Assembly (NCBI GenBank): GCA_027487195.1
Contig: JAIYEB010000065.1
Location: forward strand, 1-7,881
Length of the DNA stretch: 7,881 nucleotides
Direction: 5' to 3'
DNA from: Hyphomicrobiales bacterium
Lineage (GTDB): Bacteria; Pseudomonadota; Alphaproteobacteria; Rhizobiales; UBA4765
In this document: piece by piece, positions 1-5,251 of the stretch
Numbering within the stretch: position 1 is the stretch's first letter
Layout: each line of letters begins with the position of its first letter
Notes under the pieces: model-generated
Seen by the model: only the letters and a program-made list of their open reading frames with translations
Told to the model about the DNA's origin: nothing
The model's database searches: none
Made by a program: the position numbers and the translations under genes

Positions 1-521
1 GCAGCCTCAACGAGCTCGCGCGGGATGGCCCTCAGGCCGGCGCGCAGCACCAGAAAGGCCAGCGGGGCGTGCGTGATGGCCAGAAGCGCCATGATGCCGC
101 CCGGCGAATACATCGGATTGTCGGAGCCAGGCGCAGGCGCAAGGCCAATTGCTTTCAGAAGCGGAGAGGCAGGGCCGGCAAGTGTGGCCCATGCCAGCGC
201 AATCACGGCTGGCGGCACCATCATGGGCAGCATGAAACAGAACACGAGAGCGATCCGCGAGCGCACATCTGTCAGCGCGACGAGGACCGCAAACATCCCA
301 CCCAGCAACACCGAGCCGAACGCGCCGACAACACTTGTTTCGAATGAGTGCCACGCGGCGCGCCACGTCGAGGGCTGGTCCAGAACCCGCGCGGCAATGC
401 TCAGATCAAGCGATCCGCGAGGGGCTACGGCTTCAAACAGCAGTCGCCCCATGGGCCACAAGATTAAGGTCGCGGCATAGACGCCGACGAGCGCAATCAG
501 AGCGCGCTCGACCCCGGACAT
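1..521 (-). CDS. ABC transporter permease, FbpB/ThiP-like (partial, 3' end outside window)
   Basis: This is the inner-membrane permease of a binding-protein-dependent importer. The visible 173 codons begin MSGVERALIALVGVY and hold hydrophobic stretches at about residues 8-27, 65-90 and 95-118, read as membrane helices. The visible part ends in RAGLRAIPRELVEA, the start of the cytoplasmic EAA loop that docks the ATPase in this permease family. The ATG at 521-519 has GGAG four bases upstream and lies 21 bases after the stop of the binding-protein gene, so the two are surely co-transcribed. Ferric-type permeases (FbpB) usually carry two such modules in about 500-560 residues. Only the first is visible, so a fused or single-module form cannot be told apart. 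The ATPase gene is presumably further left. The family is clear; the substrate is not. Confidence 0.85.
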   Translation of the reverse strand, partial: MSGVERALIALVGVYAATLILWPMGRLLFEAVAPRGSLDLSIAARVLDQPSTWRAAWHSFETSVVGAFGSVLLGGMFAVLVALTDVRSRIALVFCFMLPMMVPPAVIALAWATLAGPASPLLKAIGLAPAPGSDNPMYSPGGIMALLAITHAPLAFLVLRAGLRAIPRELVEA

Positions 522-542
522 ATCACTCCGTGCGCCCAAACC

Positions 543-1526
543 TCAGGCGCCGAAAATGCGATCGAACTGTCGACGAATCTCTGGCTCGTCGCGTAGCGCG
601 CGGGCTGGATCAAGCGGCATGATCCGGATTGCATCGCGCGCGGGGAAGCCTGCCGGCATTGCAACGCCTGGAAGCGCCGGCACATAACCCATGGCGCTTG
701 CCAGCTCCTGGCCAGGACGCGACAGCAAGAAGTCGACAAAGCGGCGGGCGGCATCGACATTTCGCGCTGTCGACAGGATGCCGACGGGCTCGGAAATGGC
801 CGGAACGCCTTCGCTTGGGAACACGAAGTCCACCGGGACACCGCGCTGCGCTTCGCGGATCGGGAGGAAATCCACGATCACGCCATAGAGCCGTTCGCCA
901 CCCGCGACCTGACGCATGACATCGCCATTTCCGCCCTGAGCGCGCGCGCGATTGGCGGCAAGGCGCTCAAAGTAGCTCCAGCCAAAGTTCGGAGCCTGGC
1001 TCATGGCTGCGAACTGGATCATTGCCGCACCTGACACAAGCGGCGATGGCATGACGATCTGGCCGCGAATTTCAGGGCGCAGCAGGTCCATCCATGATGT
1101 CGGTTTCAAGGTGGCGGAACGATTGACCACAATGCCTGTCGTGATCAGCTTCGTTGCAAACCACATGCGCTGAGGGTCATGGATGCCCTCGGCGTATCCG
1201 GCCACCGGCGCTGCGGCATGTGCCATCAGGCGGTTCTCTGTTTTCAGGCTTTCCATCGTGACGCTGTCTGCGATCAGGAGCACATCCGGGCGCGGCTGAC
1301 CTGCTGCGATCTCGGCCCGCAAGCGCGCCATCAGCTGGGTCGTGCCATCGCGAACGAACTCGACCTGCGTGCCGGGATGCGCGGCCATGAACGCTGTAAC
1401 GGTGCGCTGGGCATCCTGCTGGGGCTGGCTGGTGTAGACCGTCAACGTGCTGTTCTGGGCCAGGGCTGGCTTCACCACGAAGGGGGCAGCCAACGCGCTC
1501 AGCAGAATCTCTCGACGACGAAGCAT
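543..1526 (-). CDS. ABC transporter periplasmic solute-binding protein, ferric-iron/AfuA-like class
   Basis: This protein of 327 residues captures a solute in the periplasm for the permease encoded just downstream. The N-terminus MLRRREILLSALAAPFVV, followed by ALA before Q24, is an export signal, and the RRREILL stretch makes the Tat route possible. The mature part starts LTVYTSQP (28-35), typical of the FbpA-like type 2 binding fold, and has PDVLLIAD (80-87) and a closing helix FVDFLLSRPGQELAS (263-277). Where ferric-binding FbpA proteins carry the iron-coordinating Tyr-Tyr pair, this one reads GVIVDFLPI (215-223), so ferric iron is not assured. Phosphonate or another anion is possible. I chose the ATG at 1526 over an upstream in-frame start at 1562 because GGAG lies six bases before it and the signal peptide then begins properly. 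Confidence 0.87.
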   Translation of the reverse strand: MLRRREILLSALAAPFVVKPALAQNSTLTVYTSQPQQDAQRTVTAFMAAHPGTQVEFVRDGTTQLMARLRAEIAAGQPRPDVLLIADSVTMESLKTENRLMAHAAAPVAGYAEGIHDPQRMWFATKLITTGIVVNRSATLKPTSWMDLLRPEIRGQIVMPSPLVSGAAMIQFAAMSQAPNFGWSYFERLAANRARAQGGNGDVMRQVAGGERLYGVIVDFLPIREAQRGVPVDFVFPSEGVPAISEPVGILSTARNVDAARRFVDFLLSRPGQELASAMGYVPALPGVAMPAGFPARDAIRIMPLDPARALRDEPEIRRQFDRIFGA

Positions 1527-1576
1527 GGGTATCTCCAGAAGCTGTCTTTCGGAAGAACGCACCTATCCGCCCTCCA

Positions 1577-1611
1577 TGACGGATCGGTGACGATTGCGAC
1601 GCATTCCGTCA
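1577..1611. repeat. Interrupted inverted repeat TGACGGA...TCCGTCA
   Basis: TGACGGA at 1577-1583 is matched exactly by TCCGTCA at 1605-1611, with 21 bases between. A further TGACG lies at 1588-1592, eleven bases after the first, giving three TGACG half-sites in 35 bases. It sits 51 bases upstream of the binding-protein ATG, a reasonable place for an operator. Seven-base arms can arise by chance, so the regulatory reading is inference. Confidence 0.3.
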
Positions 1612-1732
1612 AGCGGACTTCAACGGACTGTGCGAAAGCGCTTGGCGCTGGACATCCCAGACATATGGATGAGCCCTCAGAGAAGCCTTGCAGGGCAGAC
1701 GTGATGCGTGTGTCAGGCCAGCCGCCTTCTTC

Positions 1733-1749
1733 GGGCTGCGGAGCAGCCC
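1733..1749 (+). other. Perfect 7-bp stem-loop in the leader of the DMT transporter
   Basis: GGGCTGC (1733-1739) pairs perfectly with GCAGCCC (1743-1749) around a GGA triloop. Six of the seven pairs are G-C, so the hairpin should be stable in RNA. On the plus strand it is followed by TGCTTTG, too weak a U-tract for a confident intrinsic terminator. On the minus strand no U-tract follows. It could be a leader hairpin or attenuator in the DMT transcript, but its function is not shown. Confidence 0.4.
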
Positions 1750-1762
1750 TGCTTTGATCTCT

Positions 1763-1780
1763 CTGGGAGCGGCGCTCCAG
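1763..1780 (+). other. Second stem-loop, just before the DMT transporter start
   Basis: CTGG-G-AGC (1763-1770) pairs with GCTCCAG (1774-1780) around a GGC loop, with G1767 bulged, giving a 7-bp stem. It ends seven bases before the ATG at 1788. The only Shine-Dalgarno-like bases nearby (GGGAG, 1765-1769) lie inside its 5' arm, so folding would hide them. Whether it controls translation is inference. Confidence 0.35.
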
Positions 1781-1787
1781 CTCATGT

Positions 1788-2717
1788 ATGTCCCGATCTA
1801 TGACACAACCCGTCACTGATCGCGCCATGGCACCGCCCGCAATCCAGCGTGCGCGTCGGCTTCGGGCCATTGGGCTGATGGCAGGTGCAGTCACGGTGTT
1901 TGCGGCGCTTGATGCGTCGGCGAAGTGGCTCGTGATGTATGGCGGCCTCAGTGTCTGGGAGGCGGTCTATGCGCGCTATGCAACGAACCTGCTCCTCCTG
2001 TTGATCGTCATCAACCCAATCACGACGCCTGGTCTGTTTCGAACCCGCCGCCCGGTTCTGCAAATCGTGCGCGCTCTCGCACTGCTTGGATCGACCGCTT
2101 TCAATTTCTCCGCGATGCCGTATCTGCAACTCGCAGATCTGATCACCATCATGTTCTCGGCACCGTTCTGGACGGCGCTGATTGCAGGCATCGTCCTTGG
2201 CCAATGGATCGGGCCACGACGCTGGATCGCCATTGCCGTTGGCTTTGTCGGCGTCCTGATTGTCACGCGCCCTGGCCTCGGCAATGCCATCCACTGGGCT
2301 GCGGGCTTTTCGGTTGCGGCTTCGATTGTCTATGCCGCCTACAACATCATGAGCCGGGTGCTGGCGCAGACGGAGAATCTGAAAACGACGATCCTGATTG
2401 GAGCGCTGGTTCCAACCCTGGTCTTGAGCCCGTTCATTCTTCCGGGCTTTACGCCGCCCACCCACTGGCTGACCTGGGTCTTGATGTTCGTCACGGGGCT
2501 TTGCGCCGCAATCGGGCATACGATGCTGGTCTATGCCCACAGAGACGTTTCTGCGCAGGATCTGGCGCCCTTCATCTACGTGCAACTCGTGTCGATGACG
2601 GCCTTTGGCTACATCGTGTTCGGAGATCTGCCTGGCATTTTCACTTTGCTTGGTGGAGCGATCATCGTTGGCTCCGGCCTTTGGCTTCTCGCGCTGGAAC
2701 GAAAGGGCGTGGCGTGA
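1788..2717 (+). CDS. DMT-superfamily transporter, two EamA domains
   Basis: This integral membrane protein of 309 residues carries two EamA repeats, at about 27-160 and 170-303, and about ten hydrophobic helices. The first repeat closes with GFVGVLIVTRPG (152-163) and the second with FGDLPGIFTLLGGAIIVGSG (278-297), both characteristic of the drug/metabolite transporter superfamily. Members export or import amino acids, nucleosides and other small molecules, and the sequence does not show which. The start is uncertain: the in-frame ATGs at 1788, 1800 and 1827 all lack a well-placed Shine-Dalgarno, and the first helix begins only near residue 27, so any of them is possible. Its TGA overlaps the pcp start (TGATG), which suggests coupled translation and perhaps a related substrate such as an amino acid or 5-oxoproline; that link is inference. 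Confidence 0.9.
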   Translation: MSRSMTQPVTDRAMAPPAIQRARRLRAIGLMAGAVTVFAALDASAKWLVMYGGLSVWEAVYARYATNLLLLLIVINPITTPGLFRTRRPVLQIVRALALLGSTAFNFSAMPYLQLADLITIMFSAPFWTALIAGIVLGQWIGPRRWIAIAVGFVGVLIVTRPGLGNAIHWAAGFSVAASIVYAAYNIMSRVLAQTENLKTTILIGALVPTLVLSPFILPGFTPPTHWLTWVLMFVTGLCAAIGHTMLVYAHRDVSAQDLAPFIYVQLVSMTAFGYIVFGDLPGIFTLLGGAIIVGSGLWLLALERKGVA

Positions 2718-3340
2718 TGCGGGTTCTCGTGACGGGCTTTGGCCCGTTTCCAGGCGTGCCTGAAAACCCCACTGCTGGCCTCGTGGCGCACTGGCGCACG
2801 ACGCCGCCGCGTCTGCCGCCTGGTGTGCACCTGACACTTGCGACCATCGAAACCGCCTATTCCGCCTTGTCGCCGGCGCTGCAGGCACTTGAGGCAGACG
2901 GGCCATTCGACGCTGCAATCCATTTTGGCGTCTCTGGTCGTGCGTTGGGCTTCACGATCGAGCGGCGTGCACGCAACTCCAGCCTCGCTGACCGACCGGA
3001 TGCACGTGGCGTCTGCCCGCCGCCGGTACTGAAGCGAGGGGCACCCGATGTGCCAACCCGGCTGCCGGTATCGCGGATCGTGTCGGCCCTTCGTCGACAC
3101 GACGTGCCGGTCGAGGTATCGGACGATGCCGGGGGCTATCTGTGCAATGCGCTGTTCTTCACGGCAGTCTCAGGCCTTGTGCCTGGTTACGCTCCGCCCA
3201 TCGTCGGTTTCGTCCATGTCCCGCCAGTGACAGGCCTGTCTGGCCCGGATGATGAGATCATGTCGAAGCCTGTGTTCTTCCGGGGTGCCGAACTGATCCT
3301 GGCGGAAGTGATCAATGCTTCGCGAAGCGCACGACCTTGA
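2717..3340 (+). CDS. pcp: Pyroglutamyl-peptidase I (5-oxoprolyl-peptidase, peptidase family C15)
   Basis: This cytoplasmic cysteine peptidase removes N-terminal pyroglutamate from peptides. The 207 residues match the usual length of about 200-215. It opens with the family signature MRVLVTGFGPFPGVPENP. The catalytic triad is visible: Glu82 in TIERRARN, Cys143 in SDDAGGYLCNALFF and His167 in GFVHVPP, so the enzyme should be active. The ATG at 2717 overlaps the stop of the DMT transporter as TGATG, and translation probably depends on that coupling, because no separate strong Shine-Dalgarno is needed or seen. The frame is open far upstream inside the transporter gene, but the family N-terminus fixes the start here. 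Its 3' end overlaps the convergent methyltransferase gene by 29 bases. Confidence 0.95.
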   Translation: MRVLVTGFGPFPGVPENPTAGLVAHWRTTPPRLPPGVHLTLATIETAYSALSPALQALEADGPFDAAIHFGVSGRALGFTIERRARNSSLADRPDARGVCPPPVLKRGAPDVPTRLPVSRIVSALRRHDVPVEVSDDAGGYLCNALFFTAVSGLVPGYAPPIVGFVHVPPVTGLSGPDDEIMSKPVFFRGAELILAEVINASRSARP

Positions 3341-3938
3341 AGAAAAACGGCGACCAGACGTCGACGAGGCTGACATCGCCGCGCTTTTCGGCCCATTTTG
3401 TCACGCGCGATAGGCGGAAATCCGAAGACCAGCCAATCTTCTTCATGGCCGGCCCAAGGGCTGCCTCGACGCTCGCCTGAAATCCGGTCTCTGCGCCAAA
3501 GCGACTGGCAATAATGATCTCGCCACCCGGCTTTAGCACGCGTGCGATTTCATCGAGCGCGCCCTCGGGATCGGGGACAAGCGTAATGACGAACGGCACG
3601 GTTACGGCGTCGAACGTCGCATCCAGAAAGGCAAGGCGGCACGCATCCATGGCAACAATGCCTGCGACCTGCGACAGCCCCTCTTCCGCAACCTTGTCTG
3701 AAGCCTTCTTCAGCATGGCCACAGACAGATCGGTGGCAATCACTTCCGTTCCAGCTGGATAGTAGCGCAGCACAAGCCCGGTGCCGGCACCAATCTCGAG
3801 AATGCGTGGACCGACGCGGGCGGCATTGAGCGCGGTGCGGCGCTGAAACGGGGCCAGTAGCCTGCGGTACACCGCATCATAAAACTTTGCCCAAATGGCG
3901 TAGGCGCGTTCCTGCTGGGCCAGAACGTCCTTGCTCAT
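3312..3938 (-). CDS. pmtA: PmtA-like phosphatidylethanolamine N-methyltransferase (class I SAM-dependent)
   Basis: This protein of 208 residues has a complete Rossmann methyltransferase core. The SAM-binding motif LEIGAGTGL is at 47-55, with an acidic end of strand 2 at D70, MDA at 97-99, FDAV at 109-112 and the motif ARVLKPGGEIII at 132-143. The early WAKFYDAVY (16-24) and the C-terminal stretch KKIGWSSDFRLSRV (166-179) match the Rhodobacter-type PmtA family, which methylates phosphatidylethanolamine stepwise to phosphatidylcholine at the membrane. I recognise the family from memory, so a different small-molecule or lipid substrate is possible. Its ATG overlaps the mnmA stop as ATGA, which indicates one transcript and coupled translation. 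Its last 29 bases overlap pcp on the other strand. Confidence 0.78.
   Translation of the reverse strand: MSKDVLAQQERAYAIWAKFYDAVYRRLLAPFQRRTALNAARVGPRILEIGAGTGLVLRYYPAGTEVIATDLSVAMLKKASDKVAEEGLSQVAGIVAMDACRLAFLDATFDAVTVPFVITLVPDPEGALDEIARVLKPGGEIIIASRFGAETGFQASVEAALGPAMKKIGWSSDFRLSRVTKWAEKRGDVSLVDVWSPFFFKVVRFAKH
3317..3328. repeat. Perfect 12-bp palindrome in the pcp/pmtA convergent overlap
   Basis: GCTTCGCGAAGC reads the same on both strands and lies wholly within the 29-base overlap of the two convergent coding ends. As RNA it could form only a short hairpin, and no U-tract follows on either strand, so it is not a convincing terminator. It encodes part of NASRSA in pcp and RFAKH in the methyltransferase, which may be its whole explanation. 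Confidence 0.3.
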
Positions 3939-5077
3939 GCGGCGATCGAAACGTCGGGCCGCGTGGCGCGCGTGATAAACCCGCCGCCAAGAACGCGGGC
4001 ACGCGGATCGGCGCTGTCATACAGGACGCAGGCCTGGCCGGGTGCAACGCCCTCTTCTCCGTCAAGCAGCGTCACGCTCGTCACACCATCGACGACGTTG
4101 AGTGTTGCTGCGCGAGGCGCGCGCGTCGAGCGAACCCGCGCATAGACCTCAAGGCCATCGCGCGGCCCTGATCCGCCGCCGATCCAATTGAAATCGCGCA
4201 GCGACACCGCTCTTGTCATCAGCGCCGAACGCGGTCCCACAACGACGCGGGCTGAGACGGCATCAAGGCCAACCACGTAAAGCGGCTCGCCGGCGGCGAC
4301 ACCAAGACCTTTGCGCTGGCCAACCGTGTAGTGAACAATGCCCTTGTGGCGGCCAAGCGTGCGCCCATCAACGTGGACGATATCGCCTTCGGTCGCAGCC
4401 CCGGGCTTCAGGCGCTCGATCAGATCGCCATAACGCCCGTTTGGAACAAAGCAGATATCCTGGCTGTCGGCCTTGTCGGCAATTTCGAGACCGAACTCGA
4501 CGGCGAGTGCGCGTGTTTCCGCCTTGGTCATTTCGCCCAAAGGAAAGCGCAGCTTCGAGAGCTGGTGTGGAGTTGTTGCAAACAGGAAGTAGCTCTGGTC
4601 GCGCTCGGCATCTGCCGGACGGAACAGGGCGCGCTCGCCATCGACAGCGCGGCTGGCAATGTAATGACCTGTCGCCAGCACGTCCGCGCCAAGGTCTTCG
4701 GCGGTTGCGAGCAGATCCCGGAACTTGACGGTCTGGTTGCAGGAGACACATGGGATCGGTGTCTCACCCGCAATGTAGCTCTCGGTGAAACTGTCGATCA
4801 CCGATGTGCGGAACCGCTCCTCGTAGTCGAGGACGTAGTGCGCGATGCCGAGCCGCTCTGCGACGCGGCGCGCATCTGTAATGTCGCGCCCGGCGCAGCA
4901 GGCGCCTTTGCGGTGGCTGGCAGCGCCGTGGTCGTAGAGCTGGAGCGTAATGCCCACGACATCGTAGCCGCCGCGCGCCATCAAGCCGGCAACGACCGAG
5001 GAATCAACGCCACCCGACATCGCGACAACGACGCGCGTATCCTTCGGGGCCTTGTCGAGTTCGAGCGACGGGATCAT
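3935..5077 (-). CDS. mnmA: tRNA-specific 2-thiouridylase MnmA
   Basis: MnmA uses ATP and a sulfur relay to thiolate U34 in the wobble position of tRNA-Lys, -Glu and -Gln, in the cytoplasm. From the ATG at 5077 the protein has 380 residues, the normal size. The PP-loop AMSGGVDSS is at 19-27. The catalytic cysteines match Cys113 in PCVSCNQTVKF and Cys209 in DSQDICF by family comparison. GHY at 137-139, HYTVGQRKGLG and the C-terminal beta-barrel (GQACVLYD, GGGFI) are also present. A longer frame reaches a GTG at 5143, but its extra 22 residues are not family-like, so I prefer 5077, although no clear Shine-Dalgarno precedes it. The extra Cys60-Cys61 and Cys110 are, as I recall, usual in alphaproteobacterial MnmA. 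The stop overlaps the methyltransferase start. Confidence 0.96.
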   Translation of the reverse strand: MIPSLELDKAPKDTRVVVAMSGGVDSSVVAGLMARGGYDVVGITLQLYDHGAASHRKGACCAGRDITDARRVAERLGIAHYVLDYEERFRTSVIDSFTESYIAGETPIPCVSCNQTVKFRDLLATAEDLGADVLATGHYIASRAVDGERALFRPADAERDQSYFLFATTPHQLSKLRFPLGEMTKAETRALAVEFGLEIADKADSQDICFVPNGRYGDLIERLKPGAATEGDIVHVDGRTLGRHKGIVHYTVGQRKGLGVAAGEPLYVVGLDAVSARVVVGPRSALMTRAVSLRDFNWIGGGSGPRDGLEVYARVRSTRAPRAATLNVVDGVTSVTLLDGEEGVAPGQACVLYDSADPRARVLGGGFITRATRPDVSIAA

Positions 5078-5251
5078 GGCGCACGAGTTAGCGATTTGAA
5101 TGAGGAACTGCAACCGTCTCGCACAGGATTGGTTGTTTCGCACTCGACCCGGCAGGAGTTGCCGATCGGCAGGGTTGGACTGGCGATCATTACCATCTCT
5201 TCGCAGTCAACTAGCTGAAATCACTGCGTTTTTGCATGCTCCGGATGCGGC
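5078..5251. promoter_or_regulatory. Divergent intergenic region between mnmA and fliK
   Basis: The 174 bases must hold the promoters of mnmA (minus) and of the flagellar block (plus). A TTGACT -35-like element is present on the minus strand (complement of 5205-5210), but no good -10 follows. On the plus strand I looked for sigma-54 (GG-N10-GC) and sigma-28 motifs and found none with correct spacing: GGCAGGAGTTGC at 5151-5162 has only eight bases between GG and GC. A perfect palindrome at 5160-5171 is listed separately. Confidence 0.45.
5160..5171. promoter_or_regulatory. Perfect 12-bp palindrome TGCCGATCGGCA, possible operator
   Basis: TGCCGATCGGCA is a perfect inverted repeat without a spacer, 81 bases upstream of the fliK ATG and 83 bases upstream of the mnmA ATG. 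Its position midway between two divergent genes fits a dimeric regulator site. No regulator gene is visible in the window and no second copy was noticed, so its function is inference. Confidence 0.35.

Larger units (their letters stand above)
1527..1787. promoter_or_regulatory. Divergent intergenic region between the ABC importer and the DMT transporter
   Basis: The 261 bases separate two divergently transcribed genes, so promoters for both should lie here. I see no convincing -35/-10 pair on either strand. The best minus-strand -35-like element is TTGACG (complement of 1607-1612), but no good -10 follows at 16-18 bases. The region contains an interrupted inverted repeat near the importer side and two stem-loops near the DMT start, listed separately. 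No known riboswitch core, such as that of TPP, was recognised. Reading frames across it only continue from neighbouring genes and have no start signals of their own. Confidence 0.5.

Noticed and set aside
7..366. Minus-strand 119-codon frame at the left edge
   Set aside because: It is out of frame with the permease, whose hydrophobic segments and EAA loop are read in the frame starting at 521.
1733..1757. Intrinsic terminator at the GC-rich hairpin
   Set aside because: The stem is good, but only TGCTTTG follows instead of a run of T, and no plus-strand gene ends upstream.
1925..2716. Upstream extension of the pcp frame through the DMT gene
   Set aside because: The frame is open, but the family N-terminus MRVLVTGFGPF begins at 2717, and the upstream part is an out-of-frame reading of the transporter.
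1782..2918. Long minus-strand open frame (378 codons) opposite the DMT transporter and pcp
   Set aside because: It is the antisense of two well-supported genes. Its product is a charged, Arg/Gln/Asp-rich sequence without a domain, typical of shadow frames in GC-rich DNA.
5078..5143. GTG start of mnmA at 5143, adding 22 residues
   Set aside because: The extra residues are not like MnmA N-termini, and the ATG at 5077 gives the expected distance to the PP-loop.
5151..5162. Sigma-54 promoter for fliK
   Set aside because: GGCAGGAGTTGC resembles the consensus but has eight bases between GG and GC where ten are required.
4331..5218. Plus-strand open frame (295 codons) opposite mnmA
   Set aside because: mnmA on the other strand is certain from its motifs. 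The plus-strand product matches no family I know and has no ribosome site.
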